Shown here: piece by piece, positions 41,489-49,743 of the stretch
How positions within the stretch are numbered: the first letter of the stretch is position 1
How the letters are laid out: every line of letters begins with the position of its first letter
Source of the DNA: JAKFWI01 sp031399165
GTDB taxonomy: Bacteria > Pseudomonadota > Alphaproteobacteria > Caulobacterales > Aquidulcibacteraceae
NCBI GenBank assembly: GCA_031399165.1
Contig: JANNOO010000038.1
Coordinates: 62,001 to 126,000, forward strand
Reading direction: 5' to 3'
DNA length: 64,000 nucleotides
Translations under genes and position numbers: made by a program
The notes under the pieces: generated by a model
What the model was told of the DNA's origin: nothing
What the model saw: the letters and a program-made list of their open reading frames with translations, nothing else
Database searches by the model: none

Positions 41489-42205
41489 CTACGCTTGGCT
41501 CGATCTGCGCGTGACCCTAGGCCCGACCCAGGCGCCGCGCGGTAGGCCTGGAATTGTGACGGCCAGCCCGTCAATCAAAACCTGGATGGCGCGATCGGCC
41601 AACTCGTCGGCCCGCGAGGCCGGGCCAACCAGTCGGTCGACCAACAACAAGGTGAGGCCATGCACTTGGGCCCAATAGTTCAAGATGGCGCCGTCGATTT
41701 TTGAGGCATTGCGTGCGCTTCGGGGAATGGGCGCGCCCAAGGCGCCGTCGATGATTGTGTCTTCCAGCAGCGTTCGGATCTTTTCAGCAGCCTCGAGTTC
41801 AACGACCGGTCGCTCCTCGTTTGCTCCGAAGAGGAACGGACCGAACATCAATCTATAGAGCGCCGGGTTTTGAACGCCGTGACGGACGTGGCTGCGGGCC
41901 ATTGCGGTTAGACGCGCCCGTGCGCTCGTCTTCCCGCGCGCAGCCTCGCTCATGCGCATGGCAAGAAGTTCAAATCCTTCTGCCGAAACGGCGCCTAAGA
42001 GTTCGCGTTTGTCAGCGAAGTGCTTGTAGGGCGCGTTGTGGCTAACGCCTGCGCGGCGCGCGAGCTCGCGAAGTGAAAACTCCGTGCTCTGAGTTTCGGC
42101 GAGGATTTCGAGCGCCGCCGTAACGACAGCTCGCTGCAGATCGCCATGGTGGTACGGGCGCTCATCCTGGGCGGCATTGGGTGGGGTTTTGTTCATTGCC
42201 TCCAT
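41489..42205 (-). CDS. TetR/AcrR family regulator, WHG-type ligand domain
   Basis: A 238-residue TetR protein. The opening RPYHHGDLQRAVVTAALEIL and the helix-turn-helix SLRELARRAGVSHNAPYKHF are the WHG-domain group. The C-terminal part (ALYRLMFGPFLFG... YWAQVHGLTLLLVD) is the TetR_C_33 WHG domain. It is divergent from the DyP operon and the intervening 143 bases carry four TGTCAAC-type sites, so it most likely regulates the operon and the NmrA-like gene. ATG at 42196 is an alternative start. Confidence 0.88.
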   Translation of the reverse strand: MEAMNKTPPNAAQDERPYHHGDLQRAVVTAALEILAETQSTEFSLRELARRAGVSHNAPYKHFADKRELLGAVSAEGFELLAMRMSEAARGKTSARARLTAMARSHVRHGVQNPALYRLMFGPFLFGANEERPVVELEAAEKIRTLLEDTIIDGALGAPIPRSARNASKIDGAILNYWAQVHGLTLLLVDRLVGPASRADELADRAIQVLIDGLAVTIPGLPRGAWVGPRVTRRSSQA

Positions 42206-42224
42206 GTAGCGCCAAAGTGGCCAA

Positions 42225-42312
42225 TGTCAACTTTTTCGTTGAAGACAAGTTGACAATGCCAACTCTCGTGCTTAAGTGGGCGCTGTCAACTTGTGGGCGA
42301 CGGTTGTCAACA
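42225..42312. promoter_or_regulatory. TGTCAACTT operator array in front of the DyP operon
   Basis: Four sites: TGTCAACTT (42225-42233) with its inverse AAGTTGACA (42247-42255), TGTCAACTT (42284-42292) and TGTCAACA (42305-42312). The first two form a 9-13-9 inverted repeat. The divergent TetR protein is the obvious candidate to bind here. Confidence 0.65.
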
Positions 42313-42348
42313 TCGAGGTCGGGCGCCCGAAACGAAGGAGCATTTCTT

Positions 42349-43077
42349 ATGAAGCACGATCAAGCCACTTTCAGCACCGCCTCTGTCGGGTGGGACCTGC
42401 GCCATCCCGGCCTTCTCATGAAGGATGGCGACCGCGAAGTGCACGAATTTATGGGCATGTGGCCGCTCAAGCCCGACGCCGACCTCGTCGAACTTACGCA
42501 CACGCTGGCTTTCCGCGAACTCTGGAACCCGCCGACGATGACGTTCTCCGAGGCGACCACTCTGCTCGGGCTCATCCGCGCCGCTCGCTGGTTCGTCGGC
42601 ACGAGCACCGAGTTCGGCCCGACCCTCTATTTCATCTCGCAGTTTGACGCGAGCCTGGACAAGTATTTTGACGACTTCGTGCTCAACGGGAAGGAGAACC
42701 TTGAGAAGATTTGGGGCCAATGCATCGGCTGCCCGACCGGCCCGGACGCGACGGCGCGCGACATCGTGCAATTCATCGCTCGCGGCCAAATCAAGACCCT
42801 GGCCTGCTACGACGCGTTCCCGAGCCTCAGCAACAGCCAGATCGAGAAGCAGGCTGACTGGTACGCGAAAACGCAGAAGTTCCAGCGCGCGCTCGCGGCT
42901 GGCGACGGCAGCCTTGAAGACAAGGTCAACGCTTTCCTGAGCGAACTGGCCAAGCCCTTCGAGCACGTGCGCAGCGCCGCGGCGATCGACACCGATGTCG
43001 CTACCGAGCCACAATTCAAGGACGTTCCGGAGCGCCTCAAGAGGTCCGCGCCGGCCAAAAAGCACGACTTCCGATAA
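42349..43077 (+). CDS. Unknown protein, first gene of the DyP operon
   Basis: A 242-residue soluble protein with no signal peptide. It contains TLYFISQFDASLDKYFDDF followed by WGQCIGCP, a pattern seen in peroxidase-associated proteins with a ferredoxin-like dimeric alpha/beta fold (family by eye only). The segment FRELWNPPTMTFSEATTLL and a helical C-terminus are otherwise unassigned. ATG 42349 is preceded by GAAGGAG. It lies 89 bases before the DyP gene. It may be a peroxidase partner, but no catalytic residues can be named. Confidence 0.7.
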   Translation: MKHDQATFSTASVGWDLRHPGLLMKDGDREVHEFMGMWPLKPDADLVELTHTLAFRELWNPPTMTFSEATTLLGLIRAARWFVGTSTEFGPTLYFISQFDASLDKYFDDFVLNGKENLEKIWGQCIGCPTGPDATARDIVQFIARGQIKTLACYDAFPSLSNSQIEKQADWYAKTQKFQRALAAGDGSLEDKVNAFLSELAKPFEHVRSAAAIDTDVATEPQFKDVPERLKRSAPAKKHDFR

Positions 43078-43090
43078 TCGGCAAATAGAT

Positions 43091-43116
43091 CGGCCCTGGG
43101 CGCAATCTCAGGGCTG
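43091..43116. repeat. Imperfect hairpin, related to that at 15053-15085
   Basis: TCGGCCCTG and CAGGGCTGA pair around a 10-base loop in the gap between the unknown gene and the DyP gene. The TCGGCCCTGGG...GCAATC core also occurs in the hairpin at 15053-15085. Confidence 0.4.
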
Positions 43117-43166
43117 ATCCCTTTCGCCGTGCGAGCGGCGAGGGCACTTTTTCAAGGACGACTCTT

Positions 43167-44585
43167 ATGCACGCTGACGCCCGGACGCGCAGCCTGAAGG
43201 CTGCTGACCTGAGACAAAACCTCCACGACATTCAGGACAATGTCGTGTCGCCCATCCTGATGCGCTATGGGCGCCACATCTTCCTGAAGTTCGTTGACGG
43301 CGAGAAAGCGCGCGCGTGGTTGCGCACAGCAGTCCAACACATCAATGCGCTGCATGCCGAACACGGTACGCGCTTCACCGTCAATATCGGTTTCACTTAT
43401 GAGGGCCTGAAGGCGCTCGGCCTCTCGCAACGTTCGCTCGACAGCTTTCCCGGCGCGTTTCGCGTCGGCGCGCGCGGACGCGCCGCGACCGTCGGCGATG
43501 ATGGACGGCACGCGCCCGAGCATTGGGAAGGCGGCCTGGGTGGTCCCGACATTCATGCAATGGCTTGGCTTCGCACAGACACGGCAGAAGGGCGCGAAGA
43601 GGCGACCCGTATTGTTCGCGAAGAAATGGCGGCGATCGGCGGCGTCGAGATCCGGTTTACGCAAGATACGATGGCGCTCGCGCACGCAAACGGGATTGGC
43701 TCGGAAGGCGAGCATTTTGGTTTCGCCGATCCGATTTCGCAGCCTCCGATCGAGGGCGCTGACGCGCCCGCTTATCCTGGTGACGGCGTGCTCGAGCCTG
43801 ATGGCAGGTGGCGCGCGCTCAAGCCGGGAGAGTTTCTGCTCGGCTATGAAGATGAAGCCGGGCCCGACGGAACGCCGGCGCCTGAACCATTCGAGTTGCG
43901 GGTGAACGGCACCTTCATCGTTTTCCGCAAGCTCTATCAGGACGTGGCTGGGTTCCGCAGATATTTGGCGACCGCTGCGAAGTCACTCTATGGGAGCGAC
44001 GATCCAGATCAGCAGGAACTGGTTGCAGCCAAGATGATGGGCCGCTGGAAAAGCGGCTGCCCGATCGATCTTTCGCCAGAGCGGGACGATCCGGAGATCG
44101 CGGCGGATCCGCACCGGCGCAACAATTTTACCTACGCCGGCGACGACCAGGGACTGCGGTGCCCGCTTGGATCCCACCTGCGTCGTGTCAACCCGCGTGA
44201 GACGCCGCTGAAGCGCGCGACCACCGTGCGCCGCCATCGTTTGGTTCGTCGGGGCGTCGAATATGGGCCTCACCTTCCGGATGGCGAACTCGAAGATGAC
44301 GGCGTCGACCGCGGCCTCATCAACCTCTTCATTCAGGCTGACATCGAACGCCAGTTCGAGTTTGTTCAGAAGGAATGGGTGCAGGGCGGCGAGTTTATTG
44401 GTCTCGATCCCAACGAGCGGGATCCCATCACTGGCGCCGGCGGAAAAGACACGCAGCTTTCAGTGCCGGGCGCCAAGCGGCCGTTTCTGTTTGATCTGCC
44501 GACGTTTGTCGTCGTGAAGGGTGGCGAATACCTGTTCGTGCCCGGGCTGAACGCGCTCAATGGCCTGATTGAACAAAAATTCTGA
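43167..44585 (+). CDS. DyP-type (dye-decolourising) heme peroxidase
   Basis: A 472-residue DyP-family peroxidase, of the larger (D/V-type) group with an N-terminal extension. The proximal-heme His is in CPLGSHLRRVNPRE, with the conserved Arg in the same stretch. The catalytic GxxDG loop reads GFADPISQPPIEG, keeping Asp but with Pro in place of the last Gly. It oxidises dyes, phenols or other bulky reductants with hydrogen peroxide. No Tat or Sec signal is seen, so it is cytoplasmic or encapsulated. It heads the tight part of the operon. Confidence 0.93.
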   Translation: MHADARTRSLKAADLRQNLHDIQDNVVSPILMRYGRHIFLKFVDGEKARAWLRTAVQHINALHAEHGTRFTVNIGFTYEGLKALGLSQRSLDSFPGAFRVGARGRAATVGDDGRHAPEHWEGGLGGPDIHAMAWLRTDTAEGREEATRIVREEMAAIGGVEIRFTQDTMALAHANGIGSEGEHFGFADPISQPPIEGADAPAYPGDGVLEPDGRWRALKPGEFLLGYEDEAGPDGTPAPEPFELRVNGTFIVFRKLYQDVAGFRRYLATAAKSLYGSDDPDQQELVAAKMMGRWKSGCPIDLSPERDDPEIAADPHRRNNFTYAGDDQGLRCPLGSHLRRVNPRETPLKRATTVRRHRLVRRGVEYGPHLPDGELEDDGVDRGLINLFIQADIERQFEFVQKEWVQGGEFIGLDPNERDPITGAGGKDTQLSVPGAKRPFLFDLPTFVVVKGGEYLFVPGLNALNGLIEQKF

Positions 44586-44613
44586 ATCGTGGCTGCGAGG
44601 GGAGCTTACTGAA

Positions 44614-45381
44614 ATGCGTATTCGAAGGCTCAAAATGAAATTGGCGAAGGCCGTGACGGCCATCGTTCTGTTTAGCGCGGCATCGCCAACGGCCCTCGCA
44701 CAGAGCATCAAGGCGGATGCGCTAGCGACGAACGCCGCCAATATCTGGCCGTTGGGAGCAGCTTTCACCTTCTTGTTCGTCGCGCTCGGACCCCTAAACG
44801 TGATCGGGCCGTTTGCTGCGATGACACAAGGGCGTGACGCCGCGTTCAAGCGCAGGCTGGCGTTCAAGGCCTTTCTCGTTGCTGCGATTGCTCTACTTGC
44901 TGCAGCAACGCTGGGCGCGAAGACGCTGCAGGCCTGGGGCGTCTCGACCGGCGCACTTCTTTTTGCGGCCGGCGCCATCTTGTTCTTCGTCGCGTTACGC
45001 CCGGTTCTGGCCGGGTACAATCCGCGCACGCCGAGCGTAGAGGCGAGCGCAACCGCAGCTGTCGCGGCGTCATCCGAATCCGAACTGGCCTTCTCGCCAC
45101 TCGCCTTTCCAACAATCGTTACCCCGTACGGTCTCGCCCTGCTGGTCCTGCTGTTCACATTGTACCCGATCGGTTCGGGGGGGCTGTGGATTATGGCGGC
45201 TGTGGCCATCGTGCTCGCGATGGACTTGTTGGCGATGCTATGTGCCGACCTGATTGCAAGGATTCCACTCAGCAAGCCCGGGCTCGACGTGCTCGGAGCG
45301 GTCATGGGCGTTCTCCTGGTGGCCCTTGGCGTGCAGGCGGTGGCGGATGCCATTCCTCTTTTAGCTCAACACAATTTCTGA
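44614..45381 (+). CDS. MarC family integral membrane protein
   Basis: A 255-residue membrane protein of the MarC/UPF0056 family with six helices. LGPLNVIGPFAAMT and the later AFPTIVTPYGLALLVLL are the family marks. Its biochemical role is unknown. A signal-like N-terminus (KAVTAIVLFSAASPTALAQ) precedes the first MarC helix, which is unusual for the family. ATG 44614 has GAGGGGAG upstream; 44635 is an alternative. It lies 28 bases after the DyP gene. Confidence 0.85.
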   Translation: MRIRRLKMKLAKAVTAIVLFSAASPTALAQSIKADALATNAANIWPLGAAFTFLFVALGPLNVIGPFAAMTQGRDAAFKRRLAFKAFLVAAIALLAAATLGAKTLQAWGVSTGALLFAAGAILFFVALRPVLAGYNPRTPSVEASATAAVAASSESELAFSPLAFPTIVTPYGLALLVLLFTLYPIGSGGLWIMAAVAIVLAMDLLAMLCADLIARIPLSKPGLDVLGAVMGVLLVALGVQAVADAIPLLAQHNF

Positions 45382-45405
45382 ATTCGACAACAGGAGTGAG
45401 GCTCA

Positions 45406-46521
45406 ATGTCAGACCATTTTAGCGGGCCAGCGGTAATCACCGATCCGGCGGCGGACATCACCGATTTCTTCGCGTTCCCCAGTCCCGAACGCCCCGGAAA
45501 TCTCGTCCTGATCATGGACGTGTTTCCCCTTGCGACGCCGAACTCGATGTTCAGCGACGCACTGACCCACCGATTCCGGCTGCGTCCGCTGATGCGGTCA
45601 GGCGCCAACCTCGCGCCCGGTGAATCCGAATACGTCATCGACGTTACCTTCGATGACGCGTCGGCCGGAACGCAGAAGGGGCGCGTCGTCGCCTCGGACG
45701 GGCGTGCGGCGAGCTTCGTTGTCGGTGAGGCGCTTGAGCAAGAGGGTATGCGCGTATTCGCGGGTCTGTCGAGCGACCCGTTCTTCATGGACGTGGAGGC
45801 TGCGATCCGCACGGATGTCTCGGGCAAACTGTCCTTCGATACGGCCGTGAACACGGTGCAGGATCGGGACGTCCTCGCAATCGTGGTCGAGATCCCGTTT
45901 GCGCCGATCGTCACCTTGTTCAACGGCGTGACGCTGATCGCCGCGGTGTCGGAGACGCTCGTCAACCGCCGCGGCGCGCCCATCCGGCTCGAGCGCGTCG
46001 GCCGGCCGGAGATGAAGAACGTCATCATCGCCAGCCCCGCACGCGATCCGCGCGCGCCCGGAATTGAGTTGCGCGACCTCTACAACCGCGAAGACACATT
46101 CACTTTATCCCCAGTCTATCGGCCGCTCTACGAGTCGCGCTTCGATGCCAACTTGGCCTTCTATGACGGCCTGGACGGAGAGACGGCGTGGCCGGTCGGA
46201 CCAGGTGGGAGCCACAAGCTGCGCGATCTGTTCATCGACGATTTCCTGATCCTTGATCTCGCCTACGGCTTCGCACCTGGCGGTTTCCTCGCCATCGAAC
46301 GCGCCCTGACCAACGACCGGCCACACTTCAGCGCCGGCGGCCGTTGGCTCGATGACGACATTCTCGACGAGCTGCTCACGTTGATGGTGAGCGGTCCCGG
46401 AGGCGCGCGGTTCGGCGACGGCGTGGACGCGCCAACCAAGCCGGGCAGCCTGATCTTCCCGCACGTCCGTGAACCCAACCGGCGGTCCGACATTCCGCTG
46501 CCTGCATTTTTAAGAGGTTGA
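45406..46521 (+). CDS. DUF4331 family protein
   Basis: A 371-residue DUF4331 protein. Marks: DITDFFAFPSPERPGNLVLI at the start, RVGRPEMKNVII near 205, and GGRWLDDDILDELLTLM near the end. The biochemical function of the family is unknown; members are often secreted, but here no signal peptide is visible. It starts 24 bases after marC and is 4 bases before the SDR gene. Confidence 0.88.
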   Translation: MSDHFSGPAVITDPAADITDFFAFPSPERPGNLVLIMDVFPLATPNSMFSDALTHRFRLRPLMRSGANLAPGESEYVIDVTFDDASAGTQKGRVVASDGRAASFVVGEALEQEGMRVFAGLSSDPFFMDVEAAIRTDVSGKLSFDTAVNTVQDRDVLAIVVEIPFAPIVTLFNGVTLIAAVSETLVNRRGAPIRLERVGRPEMKNVIIASPARDPRAPGIELRDLYNREDTFTLSPVYRPLYESRFDANLAFYDGLDGETAWPVGPGGSHKLRDLFIDDFLILDLAYGFAPGGFLAIERALTNDRPHFSAGGRWLDDDILDELLTLMVSGPGGARFGDGVDAPTKPGSLIFPHVREPNRRSDIPLPAFLRG

Positions 46522-46525
46522 ACAA

Positions 46526-47314
46526 ATGGAAACGCTCAAGGGCAAAGGCGCAGTCGTGACCGGGGCCGCGTCCGGCATTGGCAAGGCGATCGCTGCGGCA
46601 TTCATTGATGCTGGCGCACGGGTGCTGCTAAGCGACCGCAACGCGGCGGCGCTCGACGATGCGGTGCGTGAGTTGGGCAATGGCGCGATCGCGTTCGTCA
46701 GCGATGTGTCCGATGAGGCTCAAGTGGAGGCAGCGATGCGCGCTGCACGCGAGGCCTTTGGGTCTCTCGACATCGTCGTGAATTGCGCGGGCTTTGGCGC
46801 GATCGCGCCACTCACTGAGCTGACAGCAGAAAAGTGGAACGCCGTTCAAGCGGTGACGCTGGCCGGGGTATTCTACGGCGTCAAGCACGGCGCACGGCAG
46901 ATGATCGAGCAAGGGCGCGCCGGCGTCATCATCAACATCTCGTCAGTGAACGGACGCCAGCCCGGTGAGGGACAAGCCGCATATTGCGCTGCAAAGGCGG
47001 GCGTCGACATGATCACGCGCTGCGGCGCGCTGGAACTTGGCAGTCAGGGCATCCGCGTCGTCGGCATCGCGCCGGGATTGGTCGAGACGCCGCTGACAAA
47101 AAAGGAACTCGAGGATCCCGCCTCACGCGCGTTGTTCTTGGGGGTCATCCCATCGGGCCGAGCAGTCGCGGCCAATGAGATCGCGGCGGCCGCGGTTTTT
47201 CTCGCTTCCGACCAGGCCGCCTCGATTAATGGCGAAACCATTGCGATCGACGGCGGTTCGCTGACCCGCGGCTACCCTGCTCTGCTGACAGGTCTGAGGA
47301 GGGAAGCGCCATGA
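46526..47314 (+). CDS. Short-chain dehydrogenase/reductase
   Basis: A 262-residue classic SDR. The cofactor loop is VTGAASGIGKAIAAAF, with SDRNA after the second strand, which suggests NAD(H) or NADP(H); NCAGFG and the catalytic triad Ser in ISSVNGRQ with Tyr and Lys in AAYCAAKAG are complete. Substrate unknown. Its stop overlaps the next gene by 4 bases (ATGA). Confidence 0.9.
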   Translation: METLKGKGAVVTGAASGIGKAIAAAFIDAGARVLLSDRNAAALDDAVRELGNGAIAFVSDVSDEAQVEAAMRAAREAFGSLDIVVNCAGFGAIAPLTELTAEKWNAVQAVTLAGVFYGVKHGARQMIEQGRAGVIINISSVNGRQPGEGQAAYCAAKAGVDMITRCGALELGSQGIRVVGIAPGLVETPLTKKELEDPASRALFLGVIPSGRAVAANEIAAAAVFLASDQAASINGETIAIDGGSLTRGYPALLTGLRREAP

Positions 47315-48327
47315 TGATCGAACCAGGTCGCTACACCAGCGGACGCATCGCCATCGCCAACCTCTTCGCGTCGATCGAGAGCCTGGAGCTTCGCCGCGTC
47401 GAGAGCGTGAGCTTCGAGATCGACGCAGCGTTGTCACAGATGTTGTTTCTGCGTGGCGATCTTCTCGGGCGGATTGCCGATCATGATCGCGCGGAATTGG
47501 TGGCCCACGAGGCTGCTGTCTGTTCGCCAAATGTTGCGAGCGCGCTCTTCATCCGTGCGCGCCTGGCGGCTCGCTTCCATCGCTTCATTGAAGCAAGCGA
47601 TCACTTCAAGCAGGCGCTTGCCGCGGGCTATCCGGCGCACGAGATCGACCCCGAGATAGCGGCGCTGCTGCAGGCGACGGGACGATACGGCGAGGCCTTG
47701 GAATTGCGTCAACGCCTCGCGCAGGACAATCCAGGCATGCACACGATCGGAGCGCTTGCGACGCTACTGGCCGAAATGAGTGACTGGCAAGCCGCTGAGG
47801 ACATGTACCAGGCGGCGCTGAGAGCGGATACCGGCGTCTCACCGATCCCCTGCGCACAGCTGCTGTTTGAGTGGGGCGTGAGCGCAATGCGGCGCGGCGA
47901 GCTCGTTCGCGCGGAGGCGCTCTTGTCGGAACTTGAAATAATTTTGCCTGAGCACATCGCCGGGCGCGGCCACCGGGCCGAGGTCGCGTTCGCGCGCGGA
48001 CAGCTCGATGTGGCCGAAGCGCTGATCGCGCCTCTGCTCGATTGTTCGGACGATCCTGAATATCGCGCGACCTACGCGGAAATTCGCGCCGCGCGCGGCG
48101 ATCCAAGCGCCTGGCTCGAAGCGAACCGCGCCGCTGCCGCTTACGAGGTTTTGCTGGCTCGCCGTCCGGAAGCCTTCGCCGATCATGCCGCCGCCTTCTT
48201 CATGGGCATAGGCGCACAGCCGCTGCGTGCGGCGGAGTTGGCCCTCGCCAATTGGCGAACCCGCGACACGCCGCGCTCACGCAAGCTCCTGGCGCGCGCG
48301 GCAGCAGGTGCAGGCGCAGTCAATTAA
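47311..48327 (+). CDS. TPR-like repeat protein
   Basis: A 338-residue helical protein made of tetratricopeptide-like repeats (for example RFIEASDHFKQALAAGYP, DWQAAEDMYQAALRADTG, RGQLDVAEALIAPLLD). No signal peptide or membrane helix. TPR proteins act as scaffolds; its place between an SDR and the NDH-2 genes suggests a part in assembling the complex. TPR identity is by pattern, not by known family. It overlaps the SDR gene by 4 bases. Confidence 0.72.
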   Translation: MMIEPGRYTSGRIAIANLFASIESLELRRVESVSFEIDAALSQMLFLRGDLLGRIADHDRAELVAHEAAVCSPNVASALFIRARLAARFHRFIEASDHFKQALAAGYPAHEIDPEIAALLQATGRYGEALELRQRLAQDNPGMHTIGALATLLAEMSDWQAAEDMYQAALRADTGVSPIPCAQLLFEWGVSAMRRGELVRAEALLSELEIILPEHIAGRGHRAEVAFARGQLDVAEALIAPLLDCSDDPEYRATYAEIRAARGDPSAWLEANRAAAAYEVLLARRPEAFADHAAAFFMGIGAQPLRAAELALANWRTRDTPRSRKLLARAAAGAGAVN

Positions 48328-48342
48328 CCGGGAGAATGCAGC

Positions 48343-49743
48343 GTGAGCACCAAGGATCACTCATTGGCGCAAGCCAGGCCACGGCCTAGAATTGTTGTCA
48401 TCGGCGCCGGCTTTGCTGGCATGGCGGCCGTGCGCGCGCTGCAAGACAGCGATGCCGACATCACGCTCGTGGACCGCAACAATCATCACCTCTTTCAACC
48501 CTTCCTCTTCCAGGTCGCCACGTCGATCCTGGAGCCGGCGGAAATCGCGACACCGATCCGCTCGCTTCTGGAGACGGCGCCGAATGTGCGGGTGGAAATG
48601 CGCGAAGCCAAGCGCATCGACCTTCCTCGAAAACTGGTTGTGATGAGCGAAGGCGCCGACCTGAACTATGATATGCTCATAATCGCCACCGGCGCGCAGA
48701 CGAGTTATTTCGGCCACGAAGAAGCGTGGGCCGAGCATGCGCGGGGCCTCAAGTCAATTTCCGACGCCGTCGCTGCGCGCAATCGACTGCTCAAATCATT
48801 CGAGCGAGCCGAAATAGAAACGGACCCAAGGAAACGCGAGCGCTACACGACCGTAATTGTCGTGGGTGGGGGGCCAACAGGCGTCGCCATTACGGGCACG
48901 ATCAGCGAGTTCGTTCAGCGGACTCTGAGAGCGGACTTCCGCAATATAGATAGCGGTCAAGCGCGCATCATTCTTGTTGAGGCCGGGTCACGATTGCTTC
49001 CGGCGTTCAGTGAAAAGCATTCTGGCTATGCCCAGCGTGCGCTCGAACGCGCTGGCGTCGAAGTGATGACGGGCGCGCCGGTGACGCACGTTGACGCGGA
49101 AGGCGTTGTTGTGAACGGCGAACGGCTCGAAGCGGCGACGGTGCTCTGGTGCACCGGCGTGCAGGGCACACCGCTCGCCAGGAGCCTCGGCCCGCAAGTG
49201 AAAGCGAATGGGACTGTCGCGGTTGAATGGGATTACTCGTTGTCTGGCCATGCGGATTGTTTCGTGGTTGGCGACGCCGCTCACGTGATCGGGCCCGATG
49301 GCCGACCCGTTCCCGGGCTTGCATCGATCGCGCAGAGCCAGGGGCATTATGTCGGCAGGGTTATCGCTGCGAGGCTGAGCGGAGAGCCGGCGCCTGCGCA
49401 GCTTGCGCCTTTCTCACCGAGCAAGCTGGCGACGATCACGCGCCATGTTGGCGTCGCCGAGTCCGGTGGACGCTCGATCACTGGCTTTCTTGCATGGCTG
49501 ATGTGGGGTTTGCTTCACCTCAGAACGCTCTCGGATGGGCACGCCAAGATGTCAATTCTGGCGAATTGGCTGCGGCTTCTGACCACATATCGTCGCAGCG
49601 CCCGCATCATTGTCGACGTTGAGCCGGATTGGGAGCGGTCAGCCGCGCAAACGATCGCCGCGTCAGATGGGCAAGACATCGAGGTGGCTCCGACAGCGCT
49701 TAATGCGTCGGACCGATCCCTACAACCCGTACGAGCAGAGTAA
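48343..49743 (+). CDS. NDH-2-type NAD(P)H:quinone oxidoreductase (first of two)
   Basis: A 466-residue two-dinucleotide-binding flavoprotein. FAD loop VVIGAGFAGMAAVRAL (near residue 20), NAD(P)H loop VIVVGGGPTGVAITGTI, and the FAD-site HADCFVVGDAAHV. The C-terminus has a membrane-associated helix (GFLAWLMWGLLHLRTLS). This fits type II NADH dehydrogenases that feed quinones without pumping protons. The start is GTG with GGGAGAA upstream. The stop and the next start share TAATG. Confidence 0.92.
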   Translation: MSTKDHSLAQARPRPRIVVIGAGFAGMAAVRALQDSDADITLVDRNNHHLFQPFLFQVATSILEPAEIATPIRSLLETAPNVRVEMREAKRIDLPRKLVVMSEGADLNYDMLIIATGAQTSYFGHEEAWAEHARGLKSISDAVAARNRLLKSFERAEIETDPRKRERYTTVIVVGGGPTGVAITGTISEFVQRTLRADFRNIDSGQARIILVEAGSRLLPAFSEKHSGYAQRALERAGVEVMTGAPVTHVDAEGVVVNGERLEAATVLWCTGVQGTPLARSLGPQVKANGTVAVEWDYSLSGHADCFVVGDAAHVIGPDGRPVPGLASIAQSQGHYVGRVIAARLSGEPAPAQLAPFSPSKLATITRHVGVAESGGRSITGFLAWLMWGLLHLRTLSDGHAKMSILANWLRLLTTYRRSARIIVDVEPDWERSAAQTIAASDGQDIEVAPTALNASDRSLQPVRAE

